This document shows positions 17,889 through 26,904 of a stretch of 64,000 bases of DNA, one piece after another (position 1 is the stretch's first letter; each line of letters starts with the position of its first letter). The translations under genes were made by a program, and so were the position numbers. The stretch is from contig NZ_JBNAGG010000005.1 in the NCBI RefSeq assembly GCF_049801075.1, positions 123,988 to 187,987 of the forward strand, given 5' to 3'. A model generated the notes under the pieces. It made no database searches, was not told the DNA's origin, and saw only the letters and a program-made list of their open reading frames with translations. This stretch comes from Maritalea sp049801075. Its GTDB lineage: Bacteria > Pseudomonadota > Alphaproteobacteria > Rhizobiales > Devosiaceae.

Positions 17889-18539
17889 ATGTTAGAGTTT
17901 ATTTTTTCCGCGGCCAATGTGCCGTTTGGCGTCGCGTTGGCGATCGTATTTTTCATTGCATTGTTGGAAGGTATCGGCGTGCTGTTTGGCGCTGGGCTGA
18001 GCCAATTTGTCGACAGCATGTTGCCCGAGATGGATTTTGATATCGATGCACCTGACATCGAGTCCCCTGGAATTTTTGTCCAGTTTTTGAGCTGGCTTCG
18101 CTTTGGCCAAGTGCCATTTATCATACTCTTGATCGTCATTCTGACTTTGTTTGGGCTGATTGGCTTTGCCTTGCAAGGCGTCGTGACAGACACATTTGGC
18201 ACCCCCCTGCCCGCTTGGATTGCAGCCCCCTTGGCTGGCGTGGCAAGCTTGCCGCTTATCCGCGGGTGTGCGGGACTTTTGAACCGCATTATGCCGCGAG
18301 ACGAAACAGATGCGATCTCGCGCACCGAACTGGTCGGGCATCATGGCGTGATCACATTGGGGCGGGCCGAGCAAGGTTCCCCCGCTCAAGCCCGCATCAA
18401 GGATGCATTGGGCAATAGCCATTATGTGATGGTTGAACCCCATGAGGGTGAAAACGCCTTGGAACAGGGCGATCAAATCACACTTTTGCGACAGGACAAA
18501 ACTCGTTTTGTGGCGATGAAAAATCAAACTGAAAACTAA
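17889..18539 (+). CDS. yqiJ: YqiJ-like membrane protein with OB-fold (NfeD-related)
   Basis: 216 residues from ATG 17889; an in-frame TTG at 17880 is an alternative, and neither has a strong ribosome binding site. The N-terminal half has a long hydrophobic segment, an acidic loop (MDFDIDAPDIESPG) and two further segments; the C-terminal 70 residues look like the small beta-barrel of NfeD/YqiJ proteins (LVGHHGVITLGRAEQGSPAQA). The flotillin gene follows after 26 nt. YqiJ-YqiK-type pairs organise membrane microdomains; the NfeD-like partner binds the flotillin. Exact cargo is unknown. Confidence 0.75.
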   Translation: MLEFIFSAANVPFGVALAIVFFIALLEGIGVLFGAGLSQFVDSMLPEMDFDIDAPDIESPGIFVQFLSWLRFGQVPFIILLIVILTLFGLIGFALQGVVTDTFGTPLPAWIAAPLAGVASLPLIRGCAGLLNRIMPRDETDAISRTELVGHHGVITLGRAEQGSPAQARIKDALGNSHYVMVEPHEGENALEQGDQITLLRQDKTRFVAMKNQTEN

Positions 18540-18565
18540 AATTTAAAATCCTTTGGGGAGGACCC

Positions 18566-20458
18566 ATGAGTAGTTCTGCACTTCAAATACTGGTGTTTGC
18601 CGGTATCATTCTGGTTGCCTTGTTGACGATCGGCATCATTGTTTCGCGACTTTATCAACGTGCGTCGAAAGAGATGTCGTTTGTACGCACAGGTTTTGGT
18701 GGCCAAAAAATCATTATGAATGGTGGCGCGTTGGTGTTGCCTGTTTTGCACGAAATCATCGCCGTTAACATGAACACGTTGCGCCTTTTGGTGCGCCGGG
18801 CTGATGATCAAGCTTTGATCACGAAAGACCGGATGCGGGTTGATGTGGTGGCGGAATTTTATGTGCGGGTTCAGCCCACAGCCGACTCCATTGCCAACGC
18901 TGCGCAAACCCTTGGTTCGCGCACGATGCGCCCAAGTGAGCTGAAAGATTTGATCGAAGGTAAGTTCGTGGATGCGCTGCGCTCTGTGGCCTCTGAAATG
19001 AGCATGGAAGAGTTGCACGAGCAGCGTGTAAGCTTTGTGCAAAAAGTTCAGCAAGTCGTTTCAGAAGATCTGCTTAAAAATGGTTTGGAATTGGAAAGCG
19101 TGTCATTGACCGGTTTGGACCAAACCAGCATGGAATATTTCAACCCGAACAACGCATTTGATGCGGAGGGTTTGACCCGGCTGACGCAAGAAATCGAATC
19201 TCGCAAAAAAATCCGTAACGATATTGAGCAGGATACAGCGGTTCAAATTCAGCATAAAAACTTGGAAGCTTCGAAGCTCAAATTTGATTTGGGCAAAGAG
19301 GAAGAATATGCTCGCTTGCACCAAGAGCGTGAAGTTGAAGTGCGGCGCGCCCAGCAGGCGGCGGAAATCGCGGTGGAGCAATCTGAAAAGCGCAAAGATG
19401 CCGAACGCGCACGGATTGAAGCTGAGCAGCAAATTCGTCAGTCGGAAATCACATCTGAACGCGCGGTTGAAGAAGAACGCATTGCCAAAGAGCGAGTAAT
19501 TGAAACTCAAGATATTGAGAAACAGAAAACCGTTCGCATCGCCTCACAAGATCGCGAAATTGCGATTGCGGAAAAATCTAAAGAGGAAAGCTTGTCGCGC
19601 GCAACAGCGGATGAAGCTCGGGCCAAAGCCGTTGAAGCAGAGGAAAAAGTTGTTTCTGCCCGCGAACGGGAAATCGCTGAGCGGCAAAAGCAAATTGAGT
19701 TGATCGAAGCGGCGAAAGAAGCGGAGCGTGACGCGATTAGCCTAAAAGTGGTGGCGGAAGCCCAGAAGGTTGCTGCGGCTGATAATGCCGAGGCTGTGCG
19801 TGAAGAAGCACGTGGTGAGGCTGACCGTGTCACCATCAGCGCAAATGCGGATGCGGAAGCGGAGAAAACCCGCGCGGCCGCGTCTGAAATTCGCTACGCG
19901 GTGGAAGCGACGGGTAACCGCGCCTTGAACGAGGCGGCCAACCTGCTTTCCAACGACCAGATCTCCATGAAGGTGAAGTTGTCTTTGATTGAGAATTTGG
20001 AAAACATCATCCGTGAAAGCGCCAAGCCAATGGAGAACATTGACGGCATCAAGATCATCCAAGTTGACGGGTTAAGCAGTTCCCCTGCTGGCGCGGCAAC
20101 AAACGGCCACGCCGATGGTGGCAGCAATGGCAATTTGGCAGATCAAGTTGTGAACAGCGCCTTGCGCTATCGCGCCCAAGCCCCATTGCTGGACAGCTTG
20201 CTGAAAGAAGTTGGGCTGAATGGCCACGACATTAATGGGCTGACAAATGCGGTTGATGAATTGGTGAACAAGCCGCGCGATGCAGCCACAGAGGAAGATG
20301 AGGATGGTGAAGTAACCGCCGATGAAATTGCGCAAGCGGTGATCGCGGATTCGCGGCACACATCACCTTCAAATGGAAAAGCCAGGGCTGCATCTCCATC
20401 CAAAGCGGCCAAGACCAAGTCACCGAAGCCAAGTGGCGATGCGACGTCGGAAACGTAA
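18566..20458 (+). CDS. yqiK: Flotillin-like protein (YqiK family)
   Basis: SPFH-domain membrane scaffold of 630 residues. One hydrophobic segment (about 5-27) anchors it; the SPFH domain follows (about 35-210) with SFVRTGFGGQKIIMNGGALV. Residues about 210-410 form a long charged coiled coil with many Ala/Glu/Lys/Arg heptads. The final 130 residues are low in order with a Ser/Lys/Pro tail. GGGGAGGA lies just upstream of the ATG. With the preceding YqiJ-like protein it should form an assembly that organises detergent-resistant membrane areas. A UUCG terminator follows. Length is close to E. coli YqiK (about 550) with an added tail. Confidence 0.9.
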   Translation: MSSSALQILVFAGIILVALLTIGIIVSRLYQRASKEMSFVRTGFGGQKIIMNGGALVLPVLHEIIAVNMNTLRLLVRRADDQALITKDRMRVDVVAEFYVRVQPTADSIANAAQTLGSRTMRPSELKDLIEGKFVDALRSVASEMSMEELHEQRVSFVQKVQQVVSEDLLKNGLELESVSLTGLDQTSMEYFNPNNAFDAEGLTRLTQEIESRKKIRNDIEQDTAVQIQHKNLEASKLKFDLGKEEEYARLHQEREVEVRRAQQAAEIAVEQSEKRKDAERARIEAEQQIRQSEITSERAVEEERIAKERVIETQDIEKQKTVRIASQDREIAIAEKSKEESLSRATADEARAKAVEAEEKVVSAREREIAERQKQIELIEAAKEAERDAISLKVVAEAQKVAAADNAEAVREEARGEADRVTISANADAEAEKTRAAASEIRYAVEATGNRALNEAANLLSNDQISMKVKLSLIENLENIIRESAKPMENIDGIKIIQVDGLSSSPAGAATNGHADGGSNGNLADQVVNSALRYRAQAPLLDSLLKEVGLNGHDINGLTNAVDELVNKPRDAATEEDEDGEVTADEIAQAVIADSRHTSPSNGKARAASPSKAAKTKSPKPSGDATSET

Positions 20459-20480
20459 AGCCAAATCAATAGTTCTACAC

Positions 20481-20506
20481 AGGGGCGCTTCGGCGCCCCT
20501 TTTTTT
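20481..20506 (+). terminator. Terminator of the yqiJ-flotillin operon
   Basis: 8-bp perfect stem AGGGGCGC/GCGCCCCT closed by a TTCG tetraloop and followed by TTTTTT. Confidence 0.95.
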
Positions 20507-20526
20507 AGCCCGCAACCGCCAACGAC

Positions 20527-21003
20527 CTACTCAAGGTCTAAGCGCATAAAGACGCTTTCCGGGTCTTCGCGATAATCTCCAAACGGATCGCAATAGTTGA
20601 AACCAAATTTTTCATACATGGCTCTGGCCGCCGCAGAAGCGTCTCGGCTGCCTGTTTCCAAATAGATTTGGTCGATCTTTTGATCTTTGGCCAAGGCAAA
20701 AATATGGTTGATTAGCTTGGTGCCAATACCATAACCGCGCCCGCTGGCCAGCACATGCATAGATTTCAATTCTGCAGCATTGGTGCCAAAGGGCTTGAAC
20801 CCAACCATACCCACACATTTCTCGTCCAACCATGCGGTGATAAGCTGCATATTTTCTGCAGCCAGTTCATTGATGCCCAACTCGTGATTGCTTTCCGCCG
20901 GATAATGCGCCGCGCCATAAGCATGATGCGCCTCGACCAATTGGTGAAGCTGCGGATCGTTAAAATCTGCCGGGCGAATTTCAATTTGAGCGGGTTTGGA
21001 CAT
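20527..21003 (-). CDS. GNAT family N-acetyltransferase
   Basis: 158-residue single-domain acetyl-CoA-dependent acetyltransferase. The pyrophosphate-binding loop is SGRGYGIGTKLINHI, preceded by the beta-4 strand AAELKSMHVL, and the C-terminal ARAMYEKFGFNYCDPFGDY matches motif B of the fold. The substrate is unknown. It converges with the flotillin operon and is transcribed away from tRNA-Ala. Confidence 0.88.
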   Translation of the reverse strand: MSKPAQIEIRPADFNDPQLHQLVEAHHAYGAAHYPAESNHELGINELAAENMQLITAWLDEKCVGMVGFKPFGTNAAELKSMHVLASGRGYGIGTKLINHIFALAKDQKIDQIYLETGSRDASAAARAMYEKFGFNYCDPFGDYREDPESVFMRLDLE

Positions 21004-21083
21004 GGTGCGAATCCAAGCGAATAAACAATAGGCATAAGCCTAGCGCAGGATGCACCAAAGACCAATAATTTACGAAGAAAAAT

Positions 21084-21159
21084 TGGTGGAGCCTAGCGGG
21101 ATCGAACCGCTGACCTCTTCGCTGCCAGCGAAGCGCTCTCCCAGCTGAGCTAAGGCCCC
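21084..21159 (-). tRNA. tRNA-Ala (anticodon GGC)
   Basis: 76 nt on the - strand with the CCA end encoded. The acceptor stem GGGGCCT pairs with AGGCTCC (one G-U), the D-loop is TAGCTCAGCTGGGAGAGC, the anticodon stem CTTCG/CGAAG holds loop CTGGCAG with anticodon GGC, and the T-arm is AGCGG-TTCGATC-CCGCT. The GGC anticodon reads GCC/GCT codons. Confidence 0.97.
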
Positions 21160-21260
21160 AATTCAGAGCTGCAAAATGTTTTGCAGCTCGATTTGTTGGC
21201 GCAAATTAGTCAACTCGTGCGTGAGTTGCAAGACCGAAAATTGCGCCAACGTAAAAAAAT

Positions 21261-21659
21261 TTATTCTTCGTCTTTTTTGATCGGTACGTCGATGCCGATA
21301 TTGTCGTCATCGTCGTCTTCTTCCAAAAAGACATCATTGTCATCATTGTTGATGTCGTCATCATCATCTTCCAGATCTACGTCTGGCAAATTCTTGATGT
21401 CATCATCATTTTCTTCTTCATCAGCTTCATCCAATGAAACAATTTCAGCGCCAGCTGCAGCAGCTGCGCTATCTGTTTCAATTTCATCCACTGAATCAAT
21501 TTCTTCTTCGACTTCTTTTTCGGCAGCTTTTGCAGCAGCCATTTCAGTCACAAATTCTGCACCGCATTTTGGACAAATAATCGGGTCGCGATTAAGATCG
21601 TAAAATTTGGTGGCACAGCTTAAGCACTGGCGCTTGGTTCCGCGGTCGGTCTTGGCCAC
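21261..21659 (-). CDS. TIGR02300-family protein with zinc ribbon and acidic tail
   Basis: 132 residues from a GTG at 21659 that has GAGG 8 nt upstream; the longer frame from 21755 lacks this support. The N-terminal part holds two Cys pairs, C12-x2-C15 and C29-x2-C32, around FYDLNRDP, a compact zinc ribbon. The remaining two thirds are low-complexity Asp/Glu/Ala, ending with runs of Asp. This layout is diagnostic of a small conserved alphaproteobacterial family of unknown function, often found near tRNA-Ala and aroA. The zinc ribbon suggests nucleic-acid or ribosome contact; that is a guess. Confidence 0.85.
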   Translation of the reverse strand: MAKTDRGTKRQCLSCATKFYDLNRDPIICPKCGAEFVTEMAAAKAAEKEVEEEIDSVDEIETDSAAAAAGAEIVSLDEADEEENDDDIKNLPDVDLEDDDDDINNDDNDVFLEEDDDDDNIGIDVPIKKDEE

Positions 21660-21837
21660 TTCAATCACCTCGTCAAGTTCATCTCTGTATTGGCAGGTTG
21701 GGTTAGAAGCTAGAACACAATCTGTCAAATGAAAATGGTAGTTTTTTGTTTTCAATTGGTCTGTTCACATTGTCAACTTGATAAATGCCGTGCTAGAAGT
21801 GCAACCGCGTTCCGTTAACTCCAGATAGAATTTATAC

Positions 21838-23190
21838 ATGTCACATACTCGATCTGCCCCGATCCCATTGGCTGCAATGCGATCTCAAGGGCTTACGGGC
21901 GCTATCGCCATGCCTGGCGATAAGTCCATTTCTCACCGCGCACTCATGTTTGGCGCAATGGCTTTAGGCGAAACCATCATTTCTGGCCTTTTGGAAGGCG
22001 AAGATGTTTTGGCCACTGGCCGCGCCATGGCACAATTGGGCGCGAAAATTGAAAAACGCGGCAATTATTGGCACGTCGACGGCGTGGGTGTTGGTCATTT
22101 TAAAGAACCAAGCGAACCGCTGGATTTTGGCAATGCAGGCACCGGTGTGCGGCTGGCCATGGGCCTTGTGGGCACCTATCCGTTCGTTTCACGCTATGAA
22201 GGCGATGCCTCGCTTTCTGCGCGGCCAATGAATCGCGTGTTGAACCCGTTGCGCGAAATTGGCGTTGAAGTGGTGGAAGAACAACCGGGGGGCAGATTGC
22301 CTATCGCCCTTAAAGGGCCGGAAAATCCGGCACCAATCCACTATAAAACGCCAATGGCATCTGCGCAGGTCAAATCCGCCATCATGCTGGCCGGTCTGAT
22401 TATTCCGGGCACCACGACAGTGATTGAAGAAGTGCACACCCGTGACCACACTGAAAAGATGCTCAAAGGTTTCGGTGCCAGAGTTGAGGTTTCCACCGAT
22501 GCTGACGGTGTTCGCACTATTGAGGTGGAAGGTTTGCCTGACCTGCGCGGACAAGAAGTCTTGGTGCCGGGCGACCCGAGTTCAGCGGCGTTTCCAATGG
22601 TGGCGGCTCTGTTGGTGCCGGGTTCAGACATCACCATCGAAAATGTTTTGATGAACCCGACCCGGACGGGCTTGATCACCACTTTGCTAGAGATGGGGGC
22701 GAACATTGAATTGACCAATGAACGCCAATCTGGCGGCGAAGATATTGCTGACATTCGGGTCAGATATTCTCAACTCAAGGGCGTAACCGTTCCTGCCGAG
22801 CGTGCAGCGTCCATGATCGACGAATATCCCGTCCTGGCCGTAGCCGCCTCTTTTGCGGAAGGCGCCACCCATATGCCAGGCATCGACGAATTGCGGGTAA
22901 AAGAAAGTGATCGACTTTCTGCCGTGGCCAATGGGTTGAAAGCCAACGGCGTGGCGTGCATTGAGGGCGAAGACTTTTTGACCGTTGAAGGCATGGGCGA
23001 CCAAGTGCCGGGTGGCGGACTTGTCGAGACTCATCTCGACCACCGCATTGCCATGTGCTTTTTGGTGATGGGCCTTGCCGCAAAAAATGCAGTTAAGATT
23101 GACGATAGTGCTATGATCGCCACAAGCTTTCCGAGCTTTGTGCCAGACATGACACGGCTTGGCGCGCAATTTGATCGGCCCAACGCTTAG
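21838..23190 (+). CDS. aroA: 3-phosphoshikimate 1-carboxyvinyltransferase (EPSP synthase, class II)
   Basis: Sixth step of the shikimate pathway: joins phosphoenolpyruvate to shikimate 3-phosphate. At 450 residues it has PGDKSISHR (26-34), RPMNRVLNPLREIGV, the middle MASAQVKSA, PGDPSSAAFP and DELRVKESDRLSAVA, all typical. Overall it resembles the Agrobacterium CP4 type rather than E. coli AroA. At the glyphosate-determining position (NAxTG motif) it has Gly101 where CP4 has Ala100. It is followed after 9 nt by cmk, whose ATG has GGAG upstream, so the two are an operon, as in many Rhizobiales. Confidence 0.95.
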   Translation: MSHTRSAPIPLAAMRSQGLTGAIAMPGDKSISHRALMFGAMALGETIISGLLEGEDVLATGRAMAQLGAKIEKRGNYWHVDGVGVGHFKEPSEPLDFGNAGTGVRLAMGLVGTYPFVSRYEGDASLSARPMNRVLNPLREIGVEVVEEQPGGRLPIALKGPENPAPIHYKTPMASAQVKSAIMLAGLIIPGTTTVIEEVHTRDHTEKMLKGFGARVEVSTDADGVRTIEVEGLPDLRGQEVLVPGDPSSAAFPMVAALLVPGSDITIENVLMNPTRTGLITTLLEMGANIELTNERQSGGEDIADIRVRYSQLKGVTVPAERAASMIDEYPVLAVAASFAEGATHMPGIDELRVKESDRLSAVANGLKANGVACIEGEDFLTVEGMGDQVPGGGLVETHLDHRIAMCFLVMGLAAKNAVKIDDSAMIATSFPSFVPDMTRLGAQFDRPNA

Positions 23191-23199
23191 GAGCAACAG

Positions 23200-23838
23200 A
23201 TGATCATCGCGATTGACGGCCCAGCCGCTTCGGGCAAAGGCACCATTTCCAAAAAACTGGCGCAGCATTTTGATCTGCCCCATATGGATACAGGCCTTTT
23301 ATATCGTGCGGTGGGCTATGCCATGCGCGATGATCTTGACCAACCCAATTGGGAACAATTGGCCATCGACAAAGCCCAATCGTTGGATCTGTCGCATTTT
23401 CATGAGCATGATCTGACCACGGCAGAGGCTGGAGTTGCCGCATCTAAAGTGGCGCGCGTACCTGAGGTGCGCGCCGCGCTTAGAGAGGTGCAGCTTAACT
23501 TTGCCAGTCAGGCTGGCGGCGCAATTTTGGATGGGCGGGACATTGGCACCCGTATCTGCCCAGAAGCAGATGTGAAACTCTATGTCACGGCGGACGCATT
23601 TACCCGCGCTCAACGCCGCACCAAGCAGCTAAATGCACGCGGTGTGGACGTGACGATCGACGAAATTTTGGCACAAATTGAAAAACGCGATGCGGATGAC
23701 AAGAATAATCCAGCTGGCGCCTTTTTTATTGCCGAAGATGCGCACTTGCTTGATACAACAAAATTGTCTATAGAAACCGCATTCCAAGCGGCTTTAGAGC
23801 TTGTGAACGACGTTTTGGCGCAAAAGAAAAGCTCATAA
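23200..23838 (+). CDS. cmk: Cytidylate kinase
   Basis: Phosphorylates CMP and dCMP with ATP in the cytoplasm. The 212-residue protein opens with the P-loop GPAASGKG (7-14) and contains DGRDIGTRICPEADVKLYVTA and RRTKQLNARGVDV, the NMP-binding and lid elements. The length is within the 210-230 range. It lies in the conserved aroA-cmk-rpsA order; a 200-bp gap with a weak hairpin separates it from rpsA, so rpsA probably has its own promoter. Confidence 0.95.
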   Translation: MIIAIDGPAASGKGTISKKLAQHFDLPHMDTGLLYRAVGYAMRDDLDQPNWEQLAIDKAQSLDLSHFHEHDLTTAEAGVAASKVARVPEVRAALREVQLNFASQAGGAILDGRDIGTRICPEADVKLYVTADAFTRAQRRTKQLNARGVDVTIDEILAQIEKRDADDKNNPAGAFFIAEDAHLLDTTKLSIETAFQAALELVNDVLAQKKSS

Positions 23839-23959
23839 ATACTGGGCTTTAATTTCAGCTTTTGATCCAAATGATGTTTCGCACCGCTCGATTTTTGGAT
23901 TTTTGCCAAACAGTACCGCTTAGAACTATCGCATGAAAGACAAAGGTGAAACCCTTGTG

Positions 23960-23989
23960 CCGGGAGCGCAAGCTCCGGGTTTTGTTTTT
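23960..23989 (+). terminator. Possible terminator or leader hairpin between cmk and rpsA
   Basis: A stem of 7 bp with one bulged G (CCGGGAGC/GCTCCGG), GCAA tetraloop and then TTTTGTTTTT. It lies 50 nt before the rpsA start and may act as a cmk terminator or as an rpsA leader element; no autoregulatory structure is proven. Confidence 0.5.
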
Positions 23990-24039
23990 GGATTTGATGC
24001 GCGTTTTAACAAAAGAACGGCACATTGATCGGAGTATTC

Positions 24040-25737
24040 ATGACAGATACCGCTGTCGCTCAAGAGAATTTCGAAGCACTATTGTTCGAAAGCTTTGAAA
24101 CGAACGAACCTGCTGAAGGTAACGTTATTAAAGGCAAAATTGTTGCCATTGAAAAAGACCTTGCTGTTATTGACGTAGGTCTAAAAACTGAAGGCCGCGT
24201 GCCTTTGAAAGAATTCGGCGCTGCTGGCCGCGATGGCTCTTTGCAGGTTGGTTCTGAAGTTGAAGTTTATGTTGATCGCGTTGAAAACGCGATGGGTGAA
24301 GCTGTTCTTAGCCGTGAAAAAGCACGCCGCGAAGAAAGCTGGGTTCGCCTTGAAGGGCTCTTCAACAAAAATGAACGCGTTGAAGGCATCATCTTTAATC
24401 AGGTTAAAGGTGGTTTCACCGTTGATCTCGATGGCGCGACGGCATTTTTGCCACGCAGCCAAGTTGATATCCGCCCAATCCGCGACATTGCCCCATTGAT
24501 GAATGTGGCGCAGCCTTTCCAAATCTTGAAAATGGACAAGCGCCGCGGCAACATCGTTGTGTCTCGTCGTGCTGTTCTCGAAGAGAGCCGCGCAGAGCAA
24601 CGTTCTGAAATTGTTGGCAAGTTGGAAGAAGGCCAAGTGGTTGAGGGTGTTGTTAAAAACATCACTGACTACGGTGCATTCGTTGACTTGGGCGGCATTG
24701 ATGGCTTGTTGCACGTGACAGACATTGCATGGCGTCGTGTGAACCACCCATCAGAAGTGCTTTCAATTGGCGAAACCATCAAAGTTCAAATCATTCGCGT
24801 GAACTTGGAATCGCACCGCATTTCATTGGGCATGAAGCAGCTTGAAGCTGATCCTTGGGAAACAATCGATCAGAAATACCCATTGAACAGCCGCTTCACT
24901 GGCCGCATCACAAACATCACCGATTACGGTGCGTTTGTTGAGCTTGAGCCAGGCATTGAAGGCTTGATCCACGTTTCAGAAATGAGCTGGACCAAGAAGA
25001 ATGTACACCCAGGCAAAATCGTTTCTACCTCTCAGGAAGTAGAAGTGAAAATCTTGGAAGTTGATCCTGAGAAGCGTCGTATTTCTCTTGGCCTCAAGCA
25101 GTGCCTCGACAATCCTTGGGAAGCTTTCGCAGCTAAATTCCCACAGGGTACTGAAGTTGAAGGTGAAGTTAAGAACAAAACTGAATTTGGTTTGTTCATT
25201 GGCCTCGAAGACGATGTGGACGGCATGGTTCACTTGTCTGACCTCGACTGGAACCGTCAAGGTGAGGAAGCTTTGGAAGACTATAACCGTGGTGACGTTG
25301 TTAAAGCGGTTGTGTTGGACGTTGATGTGGACAAAGAGCGCGTTTCTTTGGGCATCAAGCAGCTTTCTAACGACCCATTCACTGAAGCTACAGACGGCAT
25401 GCGCAAAGGTTCAATCGTAACCTGTGCTGTTACTCAAGTGAATGATGGTGGCATTGAAGTTCAACTTGCTGATGGCGACATGACTGCCTTCATCAAGCGT
25501 TCTGATCTTAGCCGCGATCGTTCAGAGCAGCGTCCAGAGCGTTTTGCTGTTGGCGACAAAGTGGATGCACGTATCGTTCAGTTCGATCGCAAGACACGCC
25601 GTTTGACACTTTCCATCAAGGCTTTGGAAATTGCTGAAGAAAAAGAAGCTGTTGCTCAGTATGGTTCAACAGATTCTGGCGCCTCTTTGGGCGACATTCT
25701 TGGCGCAGCCTTGAAGCAAAACAATACAGACGACTAA
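24040..25737 (+). CDS. rpsA: 30S ribosomal protein S1
   Basis: Binds mRNA on the small subunit and helps initiation. From ATG 24040 (GGAG 6 nt upstream) it has 565 residues, close to the norm. Six S1 RNA-binding repeats are visible, each with a variant of GxVKNITDYGAFVDL, HVSEMSW/HVTDIAW and RISLGxKQ. Codons are strongly T-ending (GCT, GTT, CGT), as expected for a highly expressed gene and unlike most neighbours. Its terminator follows directly. Confidence 0.97.
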   Translation: MTDTAVAQENFEALLFESFETNEPAEGNVIKGKIVAIEKDLAVIDVGLKTEGRVPLKEFGAAGRDGSLQVGSEVEVYVDRVENAMGEAVLSREKARREESWVRLEGLFNKNERVEGIIFNQVKGGFTVDLDGATAFLPRSQVDIRPIRDIAPLMNVAQPFQILKMDKRRGNIVVSRRAVLEESRAEQRSEIVGKLEEGQVVEGVVKNITDYGAFVDLGGIDGLLHVTDIAWRRVNHPSEVLSIGETIKVQIIRVNLESHRISLGMKQLEADPWETIDQKYPLNSRFTGRITNITDYGAFVELEPGIEGLIHVSEMSWTKKNVHPGKIVSTSQEVEVKILEVDPEKRRISLGLKQCLDNPWEAFAAKFPQGTEVEGEVKNKTEFGLFIGLEDDVDGMVHLSDLDWNRQGEEALEDYNRGDVVKAVVLDVDVDKERVSLGIKQLSNDPFTEATDGMRKGSIVTCAVTQVNDGGIEVQLADGDMTAFIKRSDLSRDRSEQRPERFAVGDKVDARIVQFDRKTRRLTLSIKALEIAEEKEAVAQYGSTDSGASLGDILGAALKQNNTDD

Positions 25738-25762
25738 GCTTTAGAGCTTTGTTTGAATTGGA

Positions 25763-25796
25763 AGCCCGCCCAGCAAATTGTTGGGCGGGCTTTTTC
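25763..25796 (+). terminator. Terminator of rpsA
   Basis: 10-bp perfect stem AGCCCGCCCA/TGGGCGGGCT (25763-25772 with 25782-25791), which can extend inward, followed by TTTTTC. Confidence 0.92.
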
Positions 25797-25881
25797 ATTG
25801 CGCAATTGATGGGGTCTTGGCGCTTGCCAATCGGCTCGAGTTTGCCTAGGACAGAAGAAACAGTTTTTGAGGATGCAAACG

Positions 25882-26835
25882 GTGACCACACCTTCCGAAT
25901 TTGAACAAATTGATCAAATGATGAGCAAACGCGCCCTCAAGCGCTCACGGCGCAATTGGCGGTTTGTTGCATTTGCTGCACTTGTTATTGCTGTTGTTGC
26001 AATTTTAGGTCGCTCCTTGGGTGGGTTTTCGACACCTGGCGCCAATGAAGGCCCACACATTGCCCGCATTGTGATTGATGGTGTGATCGCCTCTGATCCA
26101 CTGCGCCGGCAAGTGCTGAATGACCTCGCAAATGATGACAATGTGACGGGTGTCGTTATCCAAATTAACAGCCCGGGCGGCACCACCGCAGGCGGCGAAG
26201 AACTATATGAAGGCGTTCGCGCCATTGCGGAAAACAAGCCTGTTGCTGCGGTGATCAATGAGTTGGGCGCTTCTGCGGCCTATATGACAGCGATTGGGGC
26301 TGACAAAGTTTATGCGCGCCGTCTTTCAATCGTTGGCTCAATCGGCGTTTTGATCCAACATATGGATGCGTCCAAACTGCTAGACACAATCGGCATTGAT
26401 TATGACAAGGTGGCCACAGGTCCGTTGAAGGCAGAACCCGATATTGATGAGCCAATGTCGCCTTTGGTCCGGCAATCTTATCAACAGCTTGTGGATGATT
26501 CCTTTGAATGGTTTGTCGACATTGTGGCTGAACGTCGCGGCTTAGATCGCGCAGAGGTACTGCGCCTTTCAGATGGTCGCATCATGACTGGTCGTATGGC
26601 ACTGAAGGCCCAGTTGATCGACGAAATCGGCGATGAACTTACCGCAAAAGCTTGGATGGAAGGTGAAGCAGAAGCCGCCGATCAGCAGGTTTTGACCTAT
26701 TATCCGTTGCCCGAAGAGCCATGGCAAAATATCGGCAATTGGGTCGGCACACAGATTGGTTCAGTTTTTGTTAACCGTTTGAATAACACGCAAGTGCTTG
26801 ACGGTTTGGTTTCGGTTTGGCAACCTATAGAGTAG
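25882..26835 (+). CDS. sppA: Signal peptide peptidase SppA-like serine protease (S49)
   Basis: Membrane-anchored protease that clears cleaved signal peptides. I choose the GTG at 25882 (317 residues) because GAGGA lies 8 nt upstream; TTG 25867 or ATG 25873 lack spacing. One hydrophobic segment (near 35-50) precedes the protease domain, which has VIQINSPGGTTAGGEE, the nucleophile serine in ELGASAAYM, SIVGSIGVL and the general-base lysine in GPLKAEPD. The short, single-domain form is common in alphaproteobacteria. The next gene, ihfB, has its own strong ribosome site. Confidence 0.9.
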   Translation: MTTPSEFEQIDQMMSKRALKRSRRNWRFVAFAALVIAVVAILGRSLGGFSTPGANEGPHIARIVIDGVIASDPLRRQVLNDLANDDNVTGVVIQINSPGGTTAGGEELYEGVRAIAENKPVAAVINELGASAAYMTAIGADKVYARRLSIVGSIGVLIQHMDASKLLDTIGIDYDKVATGPLKAEPDIDEPMSPLVRQSYQQLVDDSFEWFVDIVAERRGLDRAEVLRLSDGRIMTGRMALKAQLIDEIGDELTAKAWMEGEAEAADQQVLTYYPLPEEPWQNIGNWVGTQIGSVFVNRLNNTQVLDGLVSVWQPIE

Positions 26836-26904
26836 CTTTTGGCCCAAAAATCGCCAAAAATGTGATTTTAATTCAGGGCATTAGCGCACTCGGGGAGGCC
26901 CAAA

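Noticed and set aside
21181..21603. Serine-rich open frame on the + strand
   Set aside because: It is the reverse of the Asp/Glu-rich tail of the TIGR02300-family gene; low complexity produces the open frame.
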